Shown piece after piece: positions 31,581-38,738 of a stretch of DNA of 47,922 nt. Source of the stretch: UBA5905 sp964609975 (GTDB lineage: Bacteria > Bacillota > Clostridia > Oscillospirales > Acutalibacteraceae); contig CAZSTR010000011.1 of NCBI GenBank assembly GCA_964609975.1, positions 1 through 47,922 on the forward strand, in the 5' to 3' direction. The notes beneath the pieces are model-generated. The model did no database searches. It saw nothing but the letters and a program-made list of their open reading frames with translations, and was not told the origin of the DNA. The stretch's first letter is position 1; every line of letters starts with the position of its first letter. The position numbers and the translations under genes were made by a program.

Positions 31581-32468
31581 GTGATTGAACCGCCGAAATG
31601 GGAAAGCGAAGAGCTTTCCGCTTCCGCTGGGAACAGCTGGGCGTCGGCCGGGCGGGCAGAGGCGCCGGTTGGAGGCCCGCGCCGGGAGCGGCTGCCGAGG
31701 GAGGAGAAAAAGCCTATCGGCACGGGGCGGGTGCTGGCGGTGCAGTGTATTGCCTGCACGGTGCTGATTTTGCTGGCTGTGCTGTTGCGGGCGGCCGGCG
31801 GAACCGCCTATGAAGCCTTGCGCCAAAGCTTTCGCCAGGGGATGCTACGCAACGACTGGATGGCGGCGTTTTCTTCCTTTTGGGATGGGGATGTGGCGGC
31901 GGAGGTGTCGGAGGAACTGGAGCGGCGCAACGAGGAAGGCTCCACCGCCAGCGAGTCTGCTTCGCCGGAAAGTGCCGCCGACGCGTCCGGGGTTTCTCTG
32001 AAAACGGCGGAAACAGGGCGGCTGCCGCCGGAGGGGGTGATGGCGGTGGCTTTGCGGGTGAACCGGGCGGCGGTGGCGCCCTTGGCCGCCGGAACCCTGA
32101 CCTCCCCCTTTGGTTATCGGCAAAGTCCTACCGGGGACAACGGGGAACAGTTCCATCGGGGCGTGGACATCGCCGCTCCGGCGGGGACACCTCTGCGGGC
32201 GATGTTCGACGGCCGGGTGACCGAGGCAGGGACGAGCCGGAGCTTTGGAAATTTTGTACGGCTGTGTCCCGGAGACGGTGTGGAGATTTTATATGGTCAT
32301 TGTCAAAGCCTGCTGGTGGAAACGGGGGCGGTGGTGCGCGCGGGAGAGACGGTGGCGCTGGTGGGAGCGACCGGGGATGCCACCGGCAACCATGTGCATA
32401 TTCAGCTGAGCCGGGATGGCGTTGTGTATAATCCCTGCGGGACAGTGCCGGTGGAGCGATATGCTTGA
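31581..32468 (+). CDS. M23 (LytM) sporulation protein, SpoIVFA/SpoIIQ-like
   Basis: A 295-residue membrane protein with a cytoplasmic N-terminus (1-50), one transmembrane helix (about 51-71), a Ser/Glu-rich spacer and a C-terminal M23/LytM domain. All zinc and catalytic residues appear intact: H192 and D196 in HRGVD, H240 in YGH, and H271/H273 in HVH. The preceding SPFGYR motif is normal. It overlaps a SpoIVFB-like gene by 8 bases, so I read it as the SpoIVFA partner that holds the pro-sigma-K protease; SpoIIQ is the alternative. The start is GTG at 31581, seven bases after AGGGGG. It lies 17 bases after spoIVA, which is not the usual spoIVF location. Confidence 0.75.
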   Translation: MIEPPKWESEELSASAGNSWASAGRAEAPVGGPRRERLPREEKKPIGTGRVLAVQCIACTVLILLAVLLRAAGGTAYEALRQSFRQGMLRNDWMAAFSSFWDGDVAAEVSEELERRNEEGSTASESASPESAADASGVSLKTAETGRLPPEGVMAVALRVNRAAVAPLAAGTLTSPFGYRQSPTGDNGEQFHRGVDIAAPAGTPLRAMFDGRVTEAGTSRSFGNFVRLCPGDGVEILYGHCQSLLVETGAVVRAGETVALVGATGDATGNHVHIQLSRDGVVYNPCGTVPVERYA

Positions 32469-33042
32469 ATGGCGGCTATTTTCGGTGCGGGTGCGGATGA
32501 GCCTGCTGTTTCCGGCGCTGGTGACAGGGCTTCTGTTGTGCCAGCCGGAGGGGACGGCTGTGTCCTGCTTGCTGGCCTCGCTTCTGCATGAGGGCGGCCA
32601 TTTGCTGGCGATGGGGCTGTTGGGTTGTCCGGCGGACAGCTGTGTGATTGGTGCCTTTGGGGCGCGCATCGTGACGAACGAAGGCCGCTTGCCCGGCTAT
32701 AGAGGCCAGTTGGCGATTTCTCTGGCGGGGCCGGGGGTCAACCTTTTGGCGGCGGGCGCTTTGTGGGCGCTGGGCTGTCGGCGGGCGGCGACGATGCATT
32801 GGCTTTTGGGCGGGTTCAACCTGCTGCCGGCGGCGGCGATGGACGGAGGACAGGCCTTGCGGGCGATTCTCTGCATGTGCTGGGCGCCCGACCGGGCGGA
32901 GCGTTGGCTGAGAGGGCTGTCGGCGGTGGTGCTGTTTCCGCTGGCGACGGCGGCGCTGTGGATGGCTTTGGCGGGGCGGGGGAACGGAACGCTATTGATT
33001 GTGAGTGTTTATCTCAGCGCACTGGTGTTTGTCGGTGGCTGA
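32461..33042 (+). CDS. SpoIVFB-like M50 membrane metalloprotease
   Basis: A 193-residue site-2-type intramembrane zinc protease. HEGGH (H43, E44, H47) and D128 in NLLPAAAMDGGQ are the zinc ligands, and five or six membrane helices are visible. In Bacillus SpoIVFB cleaves pro-sigma-K in the outer forespore membrane. The small size without a CBS domain, and the adjacent spoIVA and LytM-type gene, support the same role here. The start ATG lies within the end of the preceding gene with GGTGGAG before it. Whether a pro-sequence-bearing sigma-K exists cannot be seen in this window. Confidence 0.82.
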   Translation: MLEWRLFSVRVRMSLLFPALVTGLLLCQPEGTAVSCLLASLLHEGGHLLAMGLLGCPADSCVIGAFGARIVTNEGRLPGYRGQLAISLAGPGVNLLAAGALWALGCRRAATMHWLLGGFNLLPAAAMDGGQALRAILCMCWAPDRAERWLRGLSAVVLFPLATAALWMALAGRGNGTLLIVSVYLSALVFVGG

Positions 33043-33074
33043 AAACCGAACGGTCAAAAAAATTAAAAAAGGGC

Positions 33075-33103
33075 TTGACAAGGAGAAAAAAGGCTGGTAT
33101 AAT
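33075..33103 (+). promoter_or_regulatory. Consensus sigma-A promoter of infC-rpmI-rplT
   Basis: TTGACA (33075-33080), a 17-base spacer and TATAAT (33098-33103): a perfect match in both boxes and spacing. Transcription would start near 33110, leaving a leader of about 160 bases. Confidence 0.93.
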
Positions 33104-33109
33104 CAACGG

Positions 33110-33270
33110 GACAAATCAAGCAGAGCGTTTGCCCGCTCTCACCCCCGGAGTCCGTTCCAAAGGGTTGATATGACCGATTGCTTGCGTCGCGAGACTGGCG
33201 GCGTGCGGTTTTTGCGGGCAGCTTGCGCTGTCCGCTTTTTGTTTTATGAAACGAATGGAGGTGCTTTCCC
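33110..33270 (+). promoter_or_regulatory. infC operon leader with attenuator terminator (L20-leader-like)
   Basis: The leader of about 160 bases ends in a terminator-like hairpin: GCGGGCAGC (33214-33222) pairs with GCTGTCCGC (33227-33235, one G-U), followed by TTTTTGTTTT (33236-33245), only 12 bases before the infC Shine-Dalgarno sequence. GC-rich segments upstream (about 33181-33207) could form a competing structure. In Bacillus the infC-rpmI-rplT operon is feedback-controlled by L20 through premature termination in such a leader. The same mechanism here is a family-based inference. Confidence 0.7.
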
Positions 33271-33789
33271 ATAGCCAAGAAAGAACTGCAGATAAACGAA
33301 CAGATTCGGGACGCTCAGCTTCGTGTCATTGGAGCCGACGGCGACCAGCTGGGCGTGATGTCTGCCCGCGAAGCGCAGAACCTGGCGGATGAAGCCGGGC
33401 TGGATCTGGTGAAAATTGCGCCCACGGCTCAGCCGCCGGTGTGCCGGATCATGGACTACGGAAAATATCGCTTCGAGCAGGCGAAAAAAGAAAAAGAAGC
33501 CCGAAAGAACCAGCGCGTGGTGGAAATCAAAGAGGTGCGTCTGGGGCTGAACACCGATGTGGGGGATTTCAACACGAAGGTGGCGCAGGCGACGCGGTTT
33601 TTGCAGCATGGCGACAAGGTGAAGGTCAACATCCGTTTTCGCGGTCGCGAAATGGCGCATCCCGAAATGGGGCTGGAGCCGATGCGGCGCTTCGCCGAGG
33701 CTCTGGATGAGCTGGCGATGGTGGAAAAGGCCGCCAAACTGGAGGGACGGAACATGATGATGTTCCTGGCTCCGAAGGCGGCGAAATAA
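33271..33789 (+). CDS. infC: Translation initiation factor IF-3, apparent ATA start
   Basis: IF-3 keeps 30S subunits free and checks start-codon/initiator-tRNA pairing. The IF-3 N-domain (ELQINEQIRDAQLRVIGADG onward) is encoded from 33271, but the first in-frame ATG is at 33355 and would remove it. An in-frame stop lies at 33247. Between the two, the only codon with a well-placed Shine-Dalgarno sequence (GGAGG, nine bases upstream) is ATA at 33271. That gives 172 residues, normal for IF-3. Rare starts (AUU, AUA) are known for infC and allow IF-3 to repress itself. The linker and C-domain (REMAHPEMG) are complete. Confidence 0.93.
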   Translation: MAKKELQINEQIRDAQLRVIGADGDQLGVMSAREAQNLADEAGLDLVKIAPTAQPPVCRIMDYGKYRFEQAKKEKEARKNQRVVEIKEVRLGLNTDVGDFNTKVAQATRFLQHGDKVKVNIRFRGREMAHPEMGLEPMRRFAEALDELAMVEKAAKLEGRNMMMFLAPKAAK

Positions 33790-33850
33790 CAGTTCGGTTG
33801 ACACAGGCTCTGCCTGTTTACACAAAAAGTTATTAAGGAGGACATACAAT

Positions 33851-34048
33851 ATGCCTAAGATCAAAACGCACAGCGGTGCGAAAAAGCGTTTCAAGCTGAG
33901 CAAGACCGGCAAGGCGATCCGTGGACACGCCTACAAGTCTCACATCCTCAACAAAAAGACCACGAAGCGGAAGAGAAATCTGCGCAAGACCGTGACGGCG
34001 GATAAGACGAATCTGTCTGCTATCAAGCGCATGATCCCTTACAAATAA
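33851..34048 (+). CDS. rpmI: 50S ribosomal protein L35
   Basis: Ribosomal protein L35, 65 residues, highly basic. KIKTHSGAKKRFKLSKTGK at the start and HILNKKTTKRKRNLRK in the middle are the family signatures. TAAGGAGG precedes the ATG. Second gene of infC-rpmI-rplT, 61 bases after infC. Confidence 0.98.
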   Translation: MPKIKTHSGAKKRFKLSKTGKAIRGHAYKSHILNKKTTKRKRNLRKTVTADKTNLSAIKRMIPYK

Positions 34049-34081
34049 TCGGGAATCGACGAGATACGGAGGTAAAGAAAG

Positions 34082-34435
34082 ATGGCTCGTGTTAAAGGCG
34101 CAATGATGACGCGCAAGAGAAGAAAGAAAGTTCTGAAGCTGGCGAAGGGCTACTATGGTGCCAAGTCCAAGCTGTTCAAGACCGCGAAAGAAGCGGTGAT
34201 GAAGTCCGGCCAGTATGCCTATATCGGCCGTAAACAGCGCAAGCGTGATTTCCGTCGTCTGTGGATCGCCCGCATCAACGCGGCGGCGAAAATGAATGGC
34301 ATGAATTATTCCACCTTCATGAATGGTCTGAAGAAGGCCGGTGTCAGCCTCAACCGCAAAATGCTGGCTGAGCTGGCGGTGTCCGATGCGGCTGCCTTCA
34401 CCGCTCTGGTGGAGAAGGCCAAAGCGGCTCTGTAA
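34082..34435 (+). CDS. rplT: 50S ribosomal protein L20
   Basis: L20, 117 residues, an early 23S rRNA assembly protein and the likely feedback regulator of this operon. ARVKGAMMTRKRRKKVLKL, the GYYGAKSKLFKTAKEAVMKS block and RDFRRLWIARINAA are conserved. CGGAGGT lies before the ATG. A terminator follows 11 bases after the stop. Confidence 0.98.
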   Translation: MARVKGAMMTRKRRKKVLKLAKGYYGAKSKLFKTAKEAVMKSGQYAYIGRKQRKRDFRRLWIARINAAAKMNGMNYSTFMNGLKKAGVSLNRKMLAELAVSDAAAFTALVEKAKAAL

Positions 34436-34446
34436 AAAGCTGAAAT

Positions 34447-34478
34447 TGCGCCCGCCGGTTCCCGGCGGACGCATTTTT
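34447..34478 (+). terminator. Rho-independent terminator of infC-rpmI-rplT
   Basis: TGCGCCCGCCGG pairs with CCGGCGGACGCA (12 positions, one mismatch, TTC loop) and is followed by TTTTTGCTTTG. Confidence 0.85.
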
Positions 34479-34536
34479 GCTTTGTGTTGCCAAAAGCCGG
34501 CGAGGGATGACGCCGAAGAAAAGGGAGGAAAATGCC

Positions 34537-35322
34537 GTGACAGTGACCAGCAAGGAGAATCCGTTGGTGAAGGAATGGCGCGCCCTTTGCCGTGAATCGA
34601 AGCGGCGGCGGGAAAGCGGATTTTTCGCCATCGAGGGGGCGCGTCTTTGCTCCGATGCCCTTCTTTCGGGCCAAAAGCCCCGCACTCTGCTTGTGACGGC
34701 GGCGGCACGCCGGGCGTATGCGGAAACGGCGGCGCGGCTGGAAGCGGCGGCGGAGCAAACGGTGGAAATTTCCCCGGAGTTGGCCAGCTACATGGCGGAT
34801 ACCGCCTCGCCCCAGGGAATATTCTGTATCACAAAATACCTTGACAATCCGCTCTCTTTGGATACAATAAATACAGCGGGGCGCTATTGCTTTTTGGAGG
34901 ATATGCAGGACCCGGGAAACCTGGGAACGGTCATCCGCACGGCGGAGGCGCTGGGGCTGGACGGGCTGTTGCTGTCCGCCGGCTGCTGTGATGTATATAA
35001 TCCGAAGGTTTTGCGCGCCAGCATGGGCGGCGTGTTCCGCTTGCCGTTGTGCTTGGCGCTGGATGCGCCGCGTGCGGTGGAACAGCTCCAGAAAAAGGGG
35101 ATGCGGGGCTTCGCCTGCGTGGTGGACGCGGCCGCGGAACCGGTTCAGTTGGCGTCGTTCGGCGCCGGGGCTTTCTGCCTGATCGGAAACGAAGGAAACG
35201 GCCTGCGCTCGGAGACGGTGGCGGCTTGCGCCCGGCGGGTGACGATCCCGATGGCCGGGCGGGCGGAGTCGCTGAACGCGTCGCTGGCCGCGGGGCTTGT
35301 GATGTGGGAAATGGTGCGCTGA
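34537..35322 (+). CDS. SpoU/TrmH-family RNA 2'-O-methyltransferase
   Basis: A 261-residue SPOUT methyltransferase (TrmH/RlmB/TsnR type) that transfers a methyl group from SAM to a ribose 2'-OH of rRNA or tRNA. The N-terminal substrate-binding domain (1-100) has an L30e-like pattern. The knotted domain has LEDMQDPGNLGTVIRTAEAL (motif 1), CLIGNEGNGL (motif 2) and IPMAGRAESLNASLAAG (motif 3). The start is probably GTG 34537, eight bases after GGGAGG; no in-frame ATG nearby has a ribosome-binding site. The target nucleotide cannot be told by eye. A strong promoter-like sequence lies inside the gene. Confidence 0.9.
   Translation: MTVTSKENPLVKEWRALCRESKRRRESGFFAIEGARLCSDALLSGQKPRTLLVTAAARRAYAETAARLEAAAEQTVEISPELASYMADTASPQGIFCITKYLDNPLSLDTINTAGRYCFLEDMQDPGNLGTVIRTAEALGLDGLLLSAGCCDVYNPKVLRASMGGVFRLPLCLALDAPRAVEQLQKKGMRGFACVVDAAAEPVQLASFGAGAFCLIGNEGNGLRSETVAACARRVTIPMAGRAESLNASLAAGLVMWEMVR
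34841..34868 (+). promoter_or_regulatory. Promoter-like sequence inside the methyltransferase gene
   Basis: TTGACA (34841-34846), a 16-base spacer and TACAAT (34863-34868) lie within the CDS in an AT-rich patch coding for a poorly conserved linker. It could drive dprA, topA and the genes after them, for which no intergenic promoter is visible. Confidence 0.45.
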
Positions 35323-35357
35323 GAAGCGCCGGAGATGGAGGAGGGAGAGGTTGCGGG

Positions 35358-36605
35358 ATGGATAGCCGAATCTATTGGATTTGGCTGGCGCAGGCGGTGC
35401 CGGCGGGCGATGAGCGCATGAACGCACTGTTGGACGCCTTCGGCTCGGCGGCCGGGGTGTATGCGGCCACCGAAAAGGAGCTGTGCGCTCTGTCTTTGCC
35501 CTCCTCCTTGGTGAAAAAGCTGACGGAACGGTCACTGGAGGAGGCACGGTGGATTTTTCAAGCCGTCGGCCAACGGGGAGATTGGATGCTGACGCCGGAG
35601 GATGCGCTGTATCCGCTACGCCTGCGGGAGCTTTCCGGTTGCCCGGCGGTGCTCTATTGCCGCGGGACGATGCCGGATTTGTCTGTGTCTCCCGGCTTCG
35701 CCGTGGTGGGCACGCGCCGAGCAACACCCCAGGGCGCGCAGGAGGCCTTTGCCCTTTCGGCCGGGTTGGCCGCGGGCGGGATGACCGTGGTCAGCGGCGG
35801 CGCCGCCGGCATCGATGCGGCTGTGCATCGAGGGGCGCTGGCGGCGAAGCGTCCGACGGTGGTGGTGATGGCTTGTCCGCTGGATGAGCATTATCCCCAG
35901 GAAAATGAGGATTTGCGCTGCCAGGTGGTGGCCGAAGGCGGTTTGCTGTTGAGCGAATATCCGCCGGGACTGCCTTATCGCTGTGTGTTTCCGGTGCGCA
36001 ACCGTTTGCTGGTGGGGCTGAGTGAGGGCGTTTGTCTAGCGGAAACGCCCCAGCGCAGCGGTGCCCGCATCACGGCCCGTTTGGCGCGGGAGCAGGGAAT
36101 TGAGGTTTTCGCTCTGCCCGGCGCATTGACCGGGCATCATAACGACGGCGCCAACCGGGAAATTCAAAATGGTGCGGCGTTGGTGATGGGCGCCGGCGAT
36201 ATATTGCGCGAATATGTGCCCCGTTTTCCGGGACTGTTGAGCCCGGAGGAGGGCGAGCGGGCGGAAAAGCGGGCTGGGTGGATGAGCGCCGCGGCTTCCG
36301 AAGCGGAGCGCCCGGAGTGGCCGAAAAAGAAGCGAGAGCCTCGGCGAAAGAAAAAACAGCCGGAGACACAAGCTGAAGCCCGGCGGGAGGAACCGCCGAC
36401 CGCCCCGGCGGCGGAGTGTCCGGAGCTGGCCTCGGAAACGGCGCGCGCGGTTTGGAAGGCGCTGACCGCCTCTCCCTGCCCGGTGGATGAGTTGGCGCAG
36501 AAAACCGCTCTGCCCGTTCCCCGGCTGTTGGCGGCGCTGACGGAGCTGGAAATGCTCGGTGCGGCGGAAAACCGCGCCGGTCAGCAGTATTTGAAAAAAG
36601 GCTGA
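35358..36605 (+). CDS. dprA: DNA-processing protein DprA/Smf
   Basis: DprA binds incoming single-stranded DNA during natural transformation and loads RecA. The 415 residues have an N-terminal helical (SAM-like) domain and the Rossmann-fold core, with FAVVGTRRATPQG, VVSGGAAGIDAAVHRG, CVFPVRNRLLVGLS and GSGAR-like QRSGARITA. A Lys/Arg/Glu-rich linker (about 300-345) leads to a C-terminal winged helix (DML1-like). The core is complete, so DNA binding is expected; whether the organism is competent cannot be told. The ATG at 35358 follows GAGAGG. A longer open frame upstream overlaps the methyltransferase gene and is spurious. Confidence 0.95.
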   Translation: MDSRIYWIWLAQAVPAGDERMNALLDAFGSAAGVYAATEKELCALSLPSSLVKKLTERSLEEARWIFQAVGQRGDWMLTPEDALYPLRLRELSGCPAVLYCRGTMPDLSVSPGFAVVGTRRATPQGAQEAFALSAGLAAGGMTVVSGGAAGIDAAVHRGALAAKRPTVVVMACPLDEHYPQENEDLRCQVVAEGGLLLSEYPPGLPYRCVFPVRNRLLVGLSEGVCLAETPQRSGARITARLAREQGIEVFALPGALTGHHNDGANREIQNGAALVMGAGDILREYVPRFPGLLSPEEGERAEKRAGWMSAAASEAERPEWPKKKREPRRKKKQPETQAEARREEPPTAPAAECPELASETARAVWKALTASPCPVDELAQKTALPVPRLLAALTELEMLGAAENRAGQQYLKKG

Positions 36606-36645
36606 GACGCGCGCGTTGTCGTTTGTGATAGAAAGGAGTCGAAAT

Positions 36646-38721
36646 ATGGCGAATTTGGTGATTATGGAATCCCCGGCCAAGGCGAAAACGGTGAAAAAGT
36701 ATTTGGGGAATGGCTATGAAGTGATTGCCTCGGTGGGACATATTCGGGATTTGCCGAAGACCCTTTTGGGGGTGGATATTGAGCATGGCTTCAAGCCCCG
36801 TTATGTGGATATTCCCGGAAAATGCGCGCTGATTCGCCAGCTGAAGGCGGCAGCTGCCGACAGCGACCGGGTATATCTTGCCACCGACCCGGATCGGGAG
36901 GGAGAGGCGATCGCCTGGCATCTGGCACAGCTGCTGCAGCTGCCTATGGAGGAGAAAAACCGGGTCACCTTCAATGAAATCACCCGCACCGGCGTGGCAG
37001 CGGGGATGGAAAAGCCCCGTGCACTGGATATGAATTTGATAAATGCCCAACAGGCGCGCCGGGTGCTGGATCGTATCGTCGGCTATAAGCTCAGTCCCTT
37101 TCTCTGGAAAAAGGTGCGCAAGGGGCTGTCTGCCGGTCGGGTGCAGTCGGTGACAGTCAGCCTTGTTGTGGATAGAGAAAACGAAATTCGCTCCTTTGTC
37201 AGCGAGGAATATTGGACGCTGGATGCCCAGCTTTCGCTGACAGAAAAGGGGCGTCAGTTCCCGGCGAAGTTTTACGGAACCGCCGGCCGCAAGCTGGCGG
37301 TTTCCACAAAGGAGGAGGCAGACGCCATTCTGGCAGAGCTGAAGGGAGTCGACTTTGTAGCCTCCGGCGTGAAAACGGGCACCCGCCGGGTGGCACCGGC
37401 GCCGCCCTTCACCACCTCCACCATGCAGCAGGAGGCCAACCGGAAGCTGAATTTCTCCTCGAAGCGCACTATGAAAACCGCCCAGGAGCTGTATGAGGGT
37501 GTGGAGCTGGAGGGCATCGGCGCTACCGGCTTGATTACCTATATGCGTACCGATTCGTTGCGCATTTCCGATGAGGCTCGGCAGGCCGGCTGTGCCTATA
37601 TCCGGGAGCAGTTCGGCGCGGACTATCTCCCGGCGAAGCCGCGGATTTATAAGCAGAAGAACAACGCCCAGGACGCCCATGAGGCGATTCGCCCCTCGGT
37701 GCCCTCCATGACCCCCGACCAGGTGAAGGGCTCACTGTCCCAGGATCAATATAAGCTGTATAAGCTCATCTGGGAGCGGTTTATAGCCAGCCTGATGGCG
37801 GATGAAATTCGCAACACCTGCCAGGTGGACATCACCGCCGGCGAGTATCTGTTCAAGGCCTCCGGTTATATGGTGCGCTTCAACGGGCATACGGCGCTGT
37901 ATGTGGAGGGTCGGGACGAAAAGGACGAGGAAAACAAGCCCCTGCCGGAAATTCACGAAGGGGACAGTCTGGTTTGCTGCTCTCTGGCGGGAAATCAACA
38001 TTTCACCCAGCCGCCGGCGCGCTATAACGAGGCCACGCTGATTAAAGCGATGGAGGAGAGCGGCATCGGCCGTCCCTCCACCTATGCCGCCACCGTGAGC
38101 ACCATTTTCAGCCACGAATATGTGGAGCGGGACGGTAAGACACTCAAGCCCACCAAGCTGGGCGAGGTGATTACGGCGTTGATGAAGGATCAGTTCCCTC
38201 AAATCATGGACATCGACTTCACGGCCAACATGGAGCAGCAGCTGGATGGCGTGGAAAGCGGAAAGGCCGAATGGGTCAGCGTTTTGGACGGCTTTTACGG
38301 CGATTTTGCCGCGGCGTTGGCCAAGGCGGAGCAGGATTCCCAGCGGGTCGAGGTGCCGGTGGAGGAAAGCGACGAGGTGTGCGAGCTTTGCGGCCGCCGC
38401 ATGGTCATAAAAACGGGCCGCTATGGAAAATTCCTCGCTTGCCCCGGTTATCCAGAATGTAAAAACACGAAACGGATTGTGGAAATCGTCGAGGGCACCT
38501 GTCCAAAATGCGGCGAGCCGCTGGTTGGAAAAAAATCCAAGCGGGGGAGGAAGTTCTTCGGGTGCAGCACCTATCCGAAATGTGATTTCGCCACCTGGAA
38601 CGAGCCGACGAAGGAAAATTGTCCCCGGTGCGGAAAAACCCTGTTCCGCCGGGGCGGGAAAAGCGGCGGAAGTCTTGTTTGCCTGGGCGAGGGCTGTGGC
38701 TTTGAGAAGAAAAAGGATTGA
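36646..38721 (+). CDS. topA: DNA topoisomerase I
   Basis: Type IA topoisomerase, relaxes negative supercoils. The 691 residues begin with the TOPRIM domain (metal-binding DPDREGE at 81-87). The catalytic tyrosine is Y299 in GLITYMRTDSLRIS. Three C-terminal zinc-ribbon modules follow: CELCGRRM, CPKCGEPL and CPRCGKTL, each with a second Cys pair; the last ends in CLGEGC near the C-terminus. AAAGGAG precedes the ATG at 36646. The order dprA-topA-trmFO is standard in Firmicutes. Confidence 0.98.
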   Translation: MANLVIMESPAKAKTVKKYLGNGYEVIASVGHIRDLPKTLLGVDIEHGFKPRYVDIPGKCALIRQLKAAAADSDRVYLATDPDREGEAIAWHLAQLLQLPMEEKNRVTFNEITRTGVAAGMEKPRALDMNLINAQQARRVLDRIVGYKLSPFLWKKVRKGLSAGRVQSVTVSLVVDRENEIRSFVSEEYWTLDAQLSLTEKGRQFPAKFYGTAGRKLAVSTKEEADAILAELKGVDFVASGVKTGTRRVAPAPPFTTSTMQQEANRKLNFSSKRTMKTAQELYEGVELEGIGATGLITYMRTDSLRISDEARQAGCAYIREQFGADYLPAKPRIYKQKNNAQDAHEAIRPSVPSMTPDQVKGSLSQDQYKLYKLIWERFIASLMADEIRNTCQVDITAGEYLFKASGYMVRFNGHTALYVEGRDEKDEENKPLPEIHEGDSLVCCSLAGNQHFTQPPARYNEATLIKAMEESGIGRPSTYAATVSTIFSHEYVERDGKTLKPTKLGEVITALMKDQFPQIMDIDFTANMEQQLDGVESGKAEWVSVLDGFYGDFAAALAKAEQDSQRVEVPVEESDEVCELCGRRMVIKTGRYGKFLACPGYPECKNTKRIVEIVEGTCPKCGEPLVGKKSKRGRKFFGCSTYPKCDFATWNEPTKENCPRCGKTLFRRGGKSGGSLVCLGEGCGFEKKKD

Positions 38722-38738
38722 CGGAAAGGACGGAGTCG

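Noticed and set aside
33040..33070. Possible terminator after the SpoIVFB-like gene (ACCG-AA-CGGT followed by A/T-rich DNA)
   Set aside because: The stem is only 4-5 bp and the following run is mostly A, so it cannot be supported as an intrinsic terminator.
35049..35357. N-terminal extension of dprA by 103 codons
   Set aside because: It overlaps the conserved C-terminal knot of the methyltransferase. Gly/Arg-rich composition and a proper start at 35358 argue against it.
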